Source: a virus | DNA length: 64,000 bases | IMG/VR virus record: IMGVR_UViG_3300018005_000012 | Location: 1-64,000 of that record | Strand: one strand, 5' to 3' | In this document: in pieces, positions 23,280 through 30,077 of the stretch | Layout: each line of letters starts with the position of its first letter | How positions within the stretch are numbered: position 1 is the first letter of the stretch | Made by a program: the position numbers and the translations under genes | The notes under the pieces: model-generated | The model's database searches: none | The model's input: only the letters and a program-made list of their open reading frames with translations | Told to the model about the DNA's origin: nothing

Positions 23280-23401
23280 CCCACCAAGTCGTTACAGTTT
23301 GGATTGATTGGGAAGGGGTTCAAATGGCCATCTGCACTTGTGGCTTCTACACTAAAGTTCAGGACATCCAAGAGCATATTGAGAGGCACAACAAATCATG
23401 A
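23276..23401 (+). CDS. Zinc-finger mini-protein, 41 aa
   Basis: Ends with CTCGFYTKVQDIQEHIERH, a C-x-C-x13-H-x3-H finger, following a strand (VVTVWIDWEG). ATG in an ATGA overlap; the longer frame from 23162 is not used. Confidence 0.6.
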   Translation: MTHQVVTVWIDWEGVQMAICTCGFYTKVQDIQEHIERHNKS

Positions 23402-23505
23402 CTTTTGCGAGACGCAAAAAGTGGAACGTAATAAAGAAGCGAAGGAAGATTTCCCATCAGAAGGTCATTGAGAATCGGGCCAATAAGGAGAAGAAGAAGG
23501 AATGA
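23398..23505 (+). CDS. Highly basic micro-protein, 35 aa
   Basis: Almost half of the residues are Lys or Arg (MTFARRKKWNVIKKRRKI...). It probably binds nucleic acid non-specifically. ATGA overlaps on both sides support coding. Confidence 0.5.
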   Translation: MTFARRKKWNVIKKRRKISHQKVIENRANKEKKKE

Positions 23506-23612
23506 ATCCCCCAAGTAAGCGAGAGCAGAATAGGATACTGGCCTTCCTTTGGGCTATGTGCGTCATCGGCTTCCTCACCATCTGTGCCATCTGGATGTCG
23601 AGTGTATTATGA
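23502..23612 (+). CDS. Single-pass membrane peptide, 36 aa
   Basis: A polar basic start followed by one hydrophobic segment (ILAFLWAMCVIGFLTICAIW). ATGA overlaps with both neighbours. Confidence 0.5.
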   Translation: MNPPSKREQNRILAFLWAMCVIGFLTICAIWMSSVL

Positions 23613-23710
23613 CCAAATGCGATTGTGGGTCGGGCCTACCAATGCTTGGGGTCTGTCAAATCTGTTTCCAAACCTACTGTGAGAAATGCAAAGGAGACCA
23701 TAGAAGTTGA
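23609..23710 (+). CDS. Zinc-binding micro-protein, 33 aa
   Basis: Six Cys and a His (CDCGSGLPMLGVCQICFQTY, then CEKC and H) resemble a B-box or RING-like half. ATGA overlap upstream, TTGA overlap downstream. Confidence 0.5.
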   Translation: MTKCDCGSGLPMLGVCQICFQTYCEKCKGDHRS

Positions 23711-23952
23711 CCTTAGCCAACCAGAGGGAACTCGATAAAGCCACAATGTTTACAGAGATAAAATCAAATGATGTGGGTATCGGTATACGATGTCCACATT
23801 GTTCAGCAGGATTTCGTAGCAATGAAGGTAGTCATCTGATAGCGAGCATTCTAGGTCACATTCTTAATTTTCATGGACACCAAGTTTTTCAAGAATATAT
23901 ATACAACCATCAAACAAGATTGGACGTTCCTCCAGAGGAGATAATAGATTGA
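23707..23952 (+). CDS. LANQxEL-motif zinc-finger protein, 81 aa
   Basis: TTG start giving MTLANQRELDKATMF, the shared N-terminal motif. The body has RCPHCSAGFRSNEGSHLIAS then H and FHGH, a C2H2-like finger with a long linker. The TGA overlaps the next TTG. Confidence 0.7.
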   Translation: MTLANQRELDKATMFTEIKSNDVGIGIRCPHCSAGFRSNEGSHLIASILGHILNFHGHQVFQEYIYNHQTRLDVPPEEIID

Positions 23953-23970
23953 CGTTATCAACGGCAATCC

Positions 23971-23977
23971 TTATATT
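23971..23977 (+). promoter_or_regulatory. Internal promoter
   Basis: TTATATT with GGAAGAGGGAGTA between it and the ATG at 24000 (29 nt). It lies inside the longer frame that starts at TTG 23949. Confidence 0.5.
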
Positions 23978-23999
23978 GCCCTTGGTGGAAGAGGGAGTA

Positions 24000-24137
24000 A
24001 TGAGCCGCTACCAATGCACTGCTTGTGATTACTCTACGATGTTTGAAGGTGGGGCGGGACACCACTCAAAAGAAACGGGACACTTCGTTCAAGAAACAGA
24101 TGAGCCGCCAAGAGATAGGAAGGTAAAGCATCAGTGA
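24000..24137 (+). CDS. Zinc-finger mini-protein, 45 aa
   Basis: MSRYQCTACDYSTMFEGGAG followed by HHSKETGH is a C2H2 finger covering the N-terminal half. TTG 23949, coupled to the previous stop, would add 17 hydrophobic residues. The ATG at 24000 fits the promoter at 23971. Both forms could be made. Confidence 0.55.
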   Translation: MSRYQCTACDYSTMFEGGAGHHSKETGHFVQETDEPPRDRKVKHQ

Positions 24138-24622
24138 TTGTCTGCTACGTTGATGGATTATGCGAACCAGAACGATGGGAAGGGGTGGCCACCTATGGTG
24201 TAGTTATCCGAAAGGATGACGGAGAACTCGTCTACATGGGTAGTGGGATGATAGGAGAGGGCAAAGGCTTCACCAATCAAGTTTCCGAATACTACGCTGT
24301 GATAGATGCCCTCAAGTCTTTGATTGGCCACTACCTAGCCAACGAAGAGACCATAATCTACACCGACTCCAAACTGGTAGCGGAGCAAATGAACGGCCAT
24401 TGGAAGGCCGTGAAAGGGGCATACCTGCCTTACTTCCTCAAAGCCAGAGACTATCAGACTCAGTTCAGTCATCTCAAGTTCCAGTGGATTCCGAGAGAGG
24501 AGAACAAAGAAGCAGATAAGATGTCTCGTCTGGCTTATGAGAGTTGGATGTTGGCCACTGGCCGCAAGCCCCGATATGGGAAACGAAAGCCCAAAACTAT
24601 GGGAAAGAGACAGAATGTTTAA
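24134..24622 (+). CDS. Ribonuclease H type 1, 162 aa
   Basis: Complete catalytic set of the RNase HI fold: YVDGLCEP (D7), SEYYAVIDAL (E52), IYTDSKLVAEQM (D78) and NKEADKMSR (D128). It cleaves RNA in RNA-DNA hybrids, most likely removing replication primers. Length is close to the family norm. GTG start in a GTGA overlap with the upstream gene; its 3' end carries the next promoter. Confidence 0.9.
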   Translation: MIVCYVDGLCEPERWEGVATYGVVIRKDDGELVYMGSGMIGEGKGFTNQVSEYYAVIDALKSLIGHYLANEETIIYTDSKLVAEQMNGHWKAVKGAYLPYFLKARDYQTQFSHLKFQWIPREENKEADKMSRLAYESWMLATGRKPRYGKRKPKTMGKRQNV

Positions 24623-24625
24623 ATA
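24618..24625 (+). promoter_or_regulatory. Internal promoter
   Basis: TTTAAATA then ACAGAGGGGTAGG, with the ATG at 24649 31 nt downstream. One of the cleanest examples of the promoter class. Confidence 0.75.
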
Positions 24626-24648
24626 GGTTGCGAACAGAGGGGTAGGTA

Positions 24649-24846
24649 ATGACAACAAAATGGGGTTGGAAGATGCGGTTCTTTGCGGTCTTCCTTGCGT
24701 CAGCCGTGACTCTGCTCCTAATGGGTGCAGTATGGCTGGTTGTTGAGGCTTACTCTCTTAGTCCACTTGTTGGAACAGCAGTAGTTCTTGGAGAAATATG
24801 TCTCGGAAGTTTCTTCCTTTGGGATTTTGCAGAGGATTATCCATGA
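24649..24846 (+). CDS. Two-pass membrane protein, 65 aa
   Basis: Hydrophobic segments at about residues 9-31 and 38-57, basic N-terminus (TTKWGWKMR), acidic C-terminus. Its own promoter at 24618 suggests substantial expression. Function unknown. Confidence 0.65.
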   Translation: MTTKWGWKMRFFAVFLASAVTLLLMGAVWLVVEAYSLSPLVGTAVVLGEICLGSFFLWDFAEDYP

Positions 24847-24977
24847 CTCTGATAGAAGAGTTGCTGGATTGGGAGAAGGTTGAGAAGGCCAAGAGATGGG
24901 GCGGCACACAGATGATAGTCGAGATTTCAGTGCTTGAGGCCATCAGAGAGGCCGAAGAGAAGAGTGGAAAACCATGA
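24843..24977 (+). CDS. Small helical protein, 44 aa
   Basis: Charged helix-rich peptide (TLIEELLDWEKVEKAKRWG). ATGA overlaps on both sides. No recognised family. Confidence 0.5.
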   Translation: MTLIEELLDWEKVEKAKRWGGTQMIVEISVLEAIREAEEKSGKP

Positions 24978-25174
24978 CCCTTTGCACTATACCTTCGCAC
25001 AAGCATGGTATGAGACTAGCACAGGGCCAGACCGAGTGCAACGGCCTCAAGAACGGAATGCACAAATTCAATGGTCGAGTCGTCCAACTCAGGACGGATG
25101 CTATACCTCTCCACCTTTGCTCCAAGTGCAATCTCATGGCCGCTTACTTTGAGTGCAACGGTGAGGTCAAGTGA
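24974..25174 (+). CDS. Zinc-binding protein, 66 aa
   Basis: Cys/His sites are spread along the chain (TLCTIPSHKH, ECNG, HLCSKC, ECNG) and could make one zinc-binding domain. Chosen over overlapping frames because it keeps the ATGA/GTGA chain. Confidence 0.55.
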   Translation: MTLCTIPSHKHGMRLAQGQTECNGLKNGMHKFNGRVVQLRTDAIPLHLCSKCNLMAAYFECNGEVK

Positions 25175-25326
25175 AACACAATTTGTGGTGTAGCATTCGC
25201 TACTTTTTTGTGGGACACCGATACTACTCCGGCATCGTTGTCAACCCCACACAGCCCATAGGCGAGGGTCTCTACAAGTGCGACATCTGCCATCGTGAGT
25301 TCACACGAAAAGAGGCACAAGTCTAA
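25171..25326 (+). CDS. Zinc-knuckle mini-protein, 51 aa
   Basis: GTG start in a GTGA overlap. Ends with LYKCDICHREFTRKEAQV, the C-x2-C-x3-F-T-R element shared with the proteins at 16771 and 16925. The next ATG follows the stop directly. Confidence 0.6.
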   Translation: MKHNLWCSIRYFFVGHRYYSGIVVNPTQPIGEGLYKCDICHREFTRKEAQV

Positions 25327-25941
25327 ATGCTCCTATTCAAGACTATAACTGGTGCTCATCTTTGGCGGATGGAACATGAGGGGTCGGATGAGGATGTCTT
25401 TGAATGCTACCAAGCCCCCACTCTCGACATCCTGAGAGGGAACGCTTTCATGAAGAGCACCTTCGATGCTAAGGTAGCAAACCAAGACATAGCCCGTCAC
25501 GAGTTGGGAACCGTCATCGAGCAACTACTTAAGGGCAACCTGAACTTCGTAGTGGGTGTGATGTCACCCATCGTAGAAGAAACCAGTGAGACCCATAAGG
25601 ATTTGATTGCACTCTTTAGAGCAATGCCGCCCAAGAACCTCTACCATTCGGTGAGAGGCATGGCCGTTCACAACGTTAAACTCTACCAAGACGAACTCGA
25701 CTTCAAGCCTAAGAAGGTCAACGCCATACTAAGGCTCCTCTTCATGGGCGAGGCTTATCTCAGGTCAGGAGTGTTGCTCTTTGAGCCATACTACGGCACA
25801 CGCTCTGAGATAGACCCTATGTTGGAGAGACTCGATAAAGCCTATCAGGATTCGCCTCTCATAGACCAAATACCAGAACTCCTGCTTCGTGACATTCTCC
25901 TTAAGGCCAGACTGGTTAACTTGGGTGAGCCTATTTCGTGA
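25327..25941 (+). CDS. Predicted nucleotidyltransferase (RlaP-like), 204 aa
   Basis: GSDEDVFECYQAP near residue 20 matches the G-S-x-D-x-D metal-binding core of the nucleotidyltransferase superfamily. The later pattern (LLKGNLNFVVGVMSP, SVRGMAVHN, AILRLLFMGEAYL) fits the RlaP-type family found in phages and bacteria. These enzymes transfer a nucleotide to an unknown acceptor. TAAATG junction upstream and GTGA overlap downstream. Confidence 0.65.
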   Translation: MLLFKTITGAHLWRMEHEGSDEDVFECYQAPTLDILRGNAFMKSTFDAKVANQDIARHELGTVIEQLLKGNLNFVVGVMSPIVEETSETHKDLIALFRAMPPKNLYHSVRGMAVHNVKLYQDELDFKPKKVNAILRLLFMGEAYLRSGVLLFEPYYGTRSEIDPMLERLDKAYQDSPLIDQIPELLLRDILLKARLVNLGEPIS

Positions 25942-26204
25942 GCCTTGCCAATAGCAGAGAATTAAGACAAGCCAAACTTTGTGGCAAATGTTCTAAACCA
26001 TTAGGAAAGGAGAGAACTATCGTTGATAAGACTGGAAAATATCATACTAACTGTTGGAAAGAATGGGCAATGAATGACCCCGATTATCAGTCTCAACTAG
26101 CAATATACAAAGCAGACCCACACCCACAATACTATATGTTAGACCCTGCCGACTTGGACAAGCCATTCGACCCTGCCGATGCCATCATGTTGGTGATACA
26201 ATGA
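25938..26204 (+). CDS. LANQxEL-motif zinc protein, 88 aa
   Basis: GTG start, MSLANSRELRQAKL, then LCGKCSKPLGKERTIVDKTG and KYHTNCW, a LIM/treble-clef-like zinc site. The C-terminal part is acidic. One of four LANQxEL proteins carrying a zinc domain. Confidence 0.7.
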   Translation: MSLANSRELRQAKLCGKCSKPLGKERTIVDKTGKYHTNCWKEWAMNDPDYQSQLAIYKADPHPQYYMLDPADLDKPFDPADAIMLVIQ

Positions 26205-26518
26205 AAATCACCCTCAAGTGCGGATGCACAGGGACTCTGAATAAGCGAAAGAAGACCCTTGCTATTTCCTACATTTGCGAGAAACATCTAGCCGTCATAA
26301 TGAAGAGAGTCCATGAGGAATTGTGGGGTGAACTTGATTGGCGAAAGATAGCGAAACAATACGACAGTTACATGAAACAATACGACACACTTCACGTTCC
26401 ATCAAACACACTATACTGGCTCCATTGGCTATCCGAACAAAGGCCAAAGGCTCTTAGAGGCGAACTCTCATATAGAGGAATCCCAATTGTCACTAGCAAA
26501 CCAAAAGGAACTCAATGA
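26201..26518 (+). CDS. Hypothetical zinc-site protein, 105 aa
   Basis: LKCGCTGTLNKRKKTLAISY then ICEKH suggests an N-terminal zinc site; the rest is helical and Tyr/Lys-rich. ATGA overlap upstream. Its C-terminal codons overlap the next gene by 32 nt. Confidence 0.6.
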   Translation: MKITLKCGCTGTLNKRKKTLAISYICEKHLAVIMKRVHEELWGELDWRKIAKQYDSYMKQYDTLHVPSNTLYWLHWLSEQRPKALRGELSYRGIPIVTSKPKGTQ

Positions 26519-26735
26519 CCAATATCGGGAGATGCGTCACGAGTTCGACATTCCCGATGACCTGACTGAAGAAGACTTCTTCCCTGAGAAGTTCGGCCCT
26601 TGCTTCTTCTGTGGTAAGATGGTGTCAGATTACGATTTTTGTTGGGGTTGTGAGCATTTCGTATGTAAAGATTGTAACGACCCCAATAAGATTCTACACG
26701 AACAGCACAGAGTAGAAGAACACTTAACCCCGTAG
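26487..26735 (+). CDS. LANQxEL-motif zinc-finger protein, 82 aa
   Basis: TTG start, MSLANQKELNDQYREM. The body contains CFFCGKMVSDYDFCWGCEHF followed by CKDC and HEQH, a probable cross-brace double zinc site. Last gene of the long plus-strand operon; it converges with a minus-strand gene by 12 nt. Confidence 0.7.
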   Translation: MSLANQKELNDQYREMRHEFDIPDDLTEEDFFPEKFGPCFFCGKMVSDYDFCWGCEHFVCKDCNDPNKILHEQHRVEEHLTP

Positions 26736-26957
26736 AATCTCATTCCTTGGGTTGTAGGGTTTGCAATCACACGCACCCACTGGTTGATTGCATCCTGAAC
26801 AGACCTCCGGTTCTAGAGCACTTAGACGATAGGTAGACCGTCCACACCAACAGGGTTGGTGCTCACGCTTGATGACCTGAGCAACCTGATTCTTAGAGAT
26901 GCTCTTAGCCTCTATTCTCCCTGTCAACTTCCTCTTTGGTGCGGTCATCAAGACCAT
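26724..26957 (-). CDS. Basic zinc-ribbon protein, 77 aa
   Basis: A basic N-terminal half is followed by CWCGRSTYRLSALEPEVCSG and CNQPVGACDC, a Cys-rich zinc domain. TTATATAG on the minus strand near 26980-26986 lies 29 nt from the ATG at 26957. Likely nucleic-acid-binding. Confidence 0.65.
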   Translation of the reverse strand: MVLMTAPKRKLTGRIEAKSISKNQVAQVIKREHQPCWCGRSTYRLSALEPEVCSGCNQPVGACDCKPYNPRNEILRG

Positions 26958-26993
26958 AGGATGAGTCTCGTTTGAATGCTATATAAGCATTTC

Positions 26994-27689
26994 CTAAGAG
27001 GTAAGGTAGTCTACCACAAGTTGCTTGGGCACTTGAGACTGGAAGAGCATTTGAAGGTTGGATGACTCTGCCGTTGAAATCGCCCACATCACTGGCTTAT
27101 TGGAAGTCGCATCAATACCAAAGATAGGAGCCTCTCCACCGACAGCATTCAAGACATCCATACCTGTCATCATAAAGCGGAATGCTCCCGTCTTGAAGTC
27201 GAAGGTTGAACCTTCTTCTGCTCCCACTGGTTCGACTGCCATCATTTTGGGAGGCTCCATGAACTTCTGAGTCACTTCATCAATCAGATTGTTAGAAGAA
27301 TCTCGAAACTGAAAGGTGAAGGTGACGTTCCCATCGTAGGTGAATTGAATCGTCACATCGCCAGCATTGAAGTCGGCCACCTTCGCCTTCGTTGGGATTT
27401 CAGCAAACGAAGGTGAAGCCTGAGGTTCCAAGTAAACATAGGCAGGCCCACCCATATCCACAATCTTTGCTGGAGCCGCACCACCCCCATACCCTATGTA
27501 TTGGACATCAGCATACAAAACCAACTGAGTGTAAGCCTTTAGAGAGAGAAAATTATATTGAATAGAGTAACCAGAGATGGGAGAACATCCACCGATACAA
27601 GAGAGATTTGAAGTGAAGATAGGAAGTTTCGTATTCTGAACTAAAGGCCCACCTCTGCCAGCGAATCTAATCGGATTTTTGAGAACCAC
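26994..27689 (-). CDS. Beta-rich, possibly structural protein, 231 aa
   Basis: GTG start 3 nt after the stop of the HerA-like gene. Alternating hydrophobic strands (VTIQFTYDGNVTFTFQF, YIQYGGG-type turns) suggest a beta sandwich of the kind seen in virion decoration or tail proteins. No family recognised. Co-transcription with a putative DNA-translocating ATPase is consistent with a virion role, but this is inference. Confidence 0.55.
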   Translation of the reverse strand: MVLKNPIRFAGRGGPLVQNTKLPIFTSNLSCIGGCSPISGYSIQYNFLSLKAYTQLVLYADVQYIGYGGGAAPAKIVDMGGPAYVYLEPQASPSFAEIPTKAKVADFNAGDVTIQFTYDGNVTFTFQFRDSSNNLIDEVTQKFMEPPKMMAVEPVGAEEGSTFDFKTGAFRFMMTGMDVLNAVGGEAPIFGIDATSNKPVMWAISTAESSNLQMLFQSQVPKQLVVDYLTS

Positions 27690-27691
27690 GT

Positions 27692-29632
27692 TTATCGCCC
27701 TGCATGGGTGTTAAGATGATTGAGATAGTCTTTCTCATACTTGAAAGCCTGCCCATCGAACTCACAACGGAAGGCCCCCTCTTGCTTCTCTGCCTCTGGT
27801 TCTTCAGTGGGTTCCTCTTCAGGTGGCTCTCCTTCAGGTGGGAGTTCGGGTTCCTTACCCCCCTCGCCAATAGATGGCGTGGGTGGCCCCTTCTCCTTTG
27901 GCTCGCTAGGTTCCTTCCCCTTCTCTGGCTCTGGCTCTTTGCCCTTCTCCTTATCCTTCCCCTTCGGCTTCTTGGGTGGAGTAGGCTTTGCAGTAGGCTT
28001 GGTAGTAGGCTTCTCAGGAACCTTACCCACCCACATCTGTTCTCCATTGTGGAAGAGGATGGCCTCAAACTCCTGAAGGTCACGGAAGACTGTTTCATCC
28101 TGTGCAAACCAATCAATCAGAACGTCCAAGTCCTGAGGTAGAATGTGTTGGAAAGTGAAGATGTAGGGCGAGTTGGCTAGGATGTCCTTGTTAACATCAG
28201 CCGTTCTTCGAGCCGCAAAGATGCCGCCCACATTGTAGTTACGACCAACGTTGACCAACTCATTGAGCATACTTCCGGGCTTGGAGTTGTAACGGTCAAC
28301 CTCGTCCAACACTATCATACAATCTCCTCTCTCCAATGCTGCATAGATTATCTCATCTACACCCGCTTGGTCGGAAGGCGTGACCTGATGATAGTCTATG
28401 TTTGGCTGACCATTATACTCAGCAAAATTACCAAGAGCATCCAATAGGATAAACTGATAGTCCTTAAGGATGTCCGATAGAAGCACCTTGATGAGATTGG
28501 TCTTGCCCGAACCCGTCTTACCGAGTATGGTAATCTTGTCCGAGACATCAACCTCAAGTTTGGGCTTCTCTTTGCTCTTCGCTTCTACAGTCGCAGGGTC
28601 AGTGCCAGCGACCTTCTGGGCCTCTGGCGAGAGTTGGGACTCAGGCTCCTTGCCCTTATCCTTCTCTGCAATGCGTGGGTCTTTGAGTTCCTCGGTTTTC
28701 CGACCTTGATATTCGCTATGACCACACTCATCGCAAATCCATGAGTTTGTATCTCCACCATAATAAGACATCGCACCCCCACATTCAGGACAGACCACTT
28801 CCTCGCTCTTAGACTGCCCTTCTTTTTGCTCTTTGATAACCTCGTTACAATCTGCACAGTTGTTAGGGCAGACATCATTATCCATAACACACTCTACACA
28901 AGAAGGTTCACAATCCAAAGAATATTCTTTCTTACCATAGGTTTTTGATTCCCAATCTCGTTGTGGAAAACAGGTAGGGCATTCGGCATATCTTCCTTCA
29001 TGATGCAGTATCTTGTGTTCTTCCTCACTGAACTGGGCTTCGCCTGTGAACTCTGAACTCTCTTCCTGAAGTTCGTCTCCATTATCTTCATCTGGCCCAA
29101 ACTCCAATTCAATGAAGTCTTCAACATCTCCAATTGGATACGAGTAACCACACTGAGAGCAAACCCACTTCCCCGCCTTCAGTGCGTCTGCTTGCTCTTC
29201 TGGCCCCATAGCCCACGGAAAGCCACAGTCGGGACAATCGAAGAGAATGTAATCATCAACATCGCCCTCTCCCTTACCAGTAGGTGCTGTCATTTGAGTG
29301 CTAGTAGGAGTGAATTGGCTCTGAGTGAATGGACTAACATTCTGTTGTGTAGTGGGGTTCAATTGCTGAGAAGGGTCGCCTTGGCTCTGTCCTTCCCAAC
29401 CCTGTCCTGTTGAAGCGTCACCCTGCTCACCATACCACTTCTCTTTCCATTCTGGATGATGCTGAAGAACGTGCTTGTCCATGTCCTCACTAGCCATCTC
29501 AGCCAAGTCCTGCCCACAGTCTGGGCAGACGGTATCAGAAGACGACTGTTCAAATCTAACAGGGTCAGAAGGCTTGGAGCCAACACGGTGGTTAGGCCAA
29601 TCTAAGACTTTCCTCACACTTTTGTCACTCAA
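27692..29632 (-). CDS. HerA/FtsK-like P-loop ATPase with zinc fingers, 646 aa
   Basis: The ATPase core is clear: Walker A ILGKTGSGKTNLIK (371-378) and Walker B CMIVLDEVDRY (D443, E444), with FAARRTADVNKDILANSPYI as the following sensor region. This matches HerA/FtsK-type DNA translocases. N-terminal 310 residues hold five or more zinc sites (CPDCGQD with H-x4-H, CPDCGFP/CSQCGY, CPTC, CEPSCVEC, CPECGG/CDECGH). After the ATPase comes a Pro/Lys/Glu-rich linker and a terminal C2H2-like finger (CEFDGQAF...HLNTH). It could pump DNA, segregate genomes or act with nucleases. Its coexistence with a terminase is unusual. Confidence 0.75.
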   Translation of the reverse strand: MSDKSVRKVLDWPNHRVGSKPSDPVRFEQSSSDTVCPDCGQDLAEMASEDMDKHVLQHHPEWKEKWYGEQGDASTGQGWEGQSQGDPSQQLNPTTQQNVSPFTQSQFTPTSTQMTAPTGKGEGDVDDYILFDCPDCGFPWAMGPEEQADALKAGKWVCSQCGYSYPIGDVEDFIELEFGPDEDNGDELQEESSEFTGEAQFSEEEHKILHHEGRYAECPTCFPQRDWESKTYGKKEYSLDCEPSCVECVMDNDVCPNNCADCNEVIKEQKEGQSKSEEVVCPECGGAMSYYGGDTNSWICDECGHSEYQGRKTEELKDPRIAEKDKGKEPESQLSPEAQKVAGTDPATVEAKSKEKPKLEVDVSDKITILGKTGSGKTNLIKVLLSDILKDYQFILLDALGNFAEYNGQPNIDYHQVTPSDQAGVDEIIYAALERGDCMIVLDEVDRYNSKPGSMLNELVNVGRNYNVGGIFAARRTADVNKDILANSPYIFTFQHILPQDLDVLIDWFAQDETVFRDLQEFEAILFHNGEQMWVGKVPEKPTTKPTAKPTPPKKPKGKDKEKGKEPEPEKGKEPSEPKEKGPPTPSIGEGGKEPELPPEGEPPEEEPTEEPEAEKQEGAFRCEFDGQAFKYEKDYLNHLNTHAGR

Positions 29633-29984
29633 CTTGTATCACCAAATAGTTGCTTGCCATTCTAAGCAGATTCGGGTCATCTTTGAAACACCCAAGACCA
29701 CGATTGCAGTTTTCACATAAGACCCCTCTCAATTTGTTGGTCTTATGGTCGTGGTCGAGATGCTTGTTACGACCTTCAACTTCTACTCCACAAATCATAC
29801 AATGAGAACTTGAATCGTAAACTGCTTGTGCTTCTTTCACATTCAATCCTCTAGTTTTCCAAGCACCGTGCCTTCCATTGAACTTCACACGCTCTGGATT
29901 CAAGGCTTTCCATTGTCTTAAATACTCTGGATTCTGCCTTCCATCAGGAAGCGAGTATGGAACCGTTGGTCTCTTATCAGACAT
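29625..29984 (-). CDS. Endonuclease VII-like nuclease, 119 aa
   Basis: CMICGVEVEGRNKHLDHDHK then GVLCENCNRGLGCFKDDP is the recombination endonuclease VII signature (two C-x2-C pairs around L-D-H-D-H). Known members resolve branched DNA or act as homing endonucleases; here a homing-type insertion is likely. Promoter TTTAAATAGG at 30009-30017 lies 33 nt upstream. It overlaps the HerA-like gene by 8 nt. Confidence 0.85.
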   Translation of the reverse strand: MSDKRPTVPYSLPDGRQNPEYLRQWKALNPERVKFNGRHGAWKTRGLNVKEAQAVYDSSSHCMICGVEVEGRNKHLDHDHKTNKLRGVLCENCNRGLGCFKDDPNLLRMASNYLVIQVE

Positions 29985-30008
29985 ACTACATTGAATAAGC
30001 CCCTTCTC

Positions 30009-30017
30009 CTATTTAAA
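30009..30017 (-). promoter_or_regulatory. Promoter of the endonuclease VII gene
   Basis: TTTAAATAG on the minus strand followed by GAGAAGGGGC; the ATG at 29984 is 33 nt away. Confidence 0.65.
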
Positions 30018-30045
30018 CGTAGCCACTCCCTCGTAACGCAAACTC

Positions 30046-30053
30046 TTATAAAG
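30046..30053 (+). promoter_or_regulatory. Portal gene promoter
   Basis: TTATAAAG with the ATG at 30078 32 nt downstream. A second box, TTTAAATA, lies at 30066-30073, too close to the ATG to use the usual spacing. Confidence 0.55.
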
Positions 30054-30077
30054 GAGAAACGCCACTTTAAATATAGT

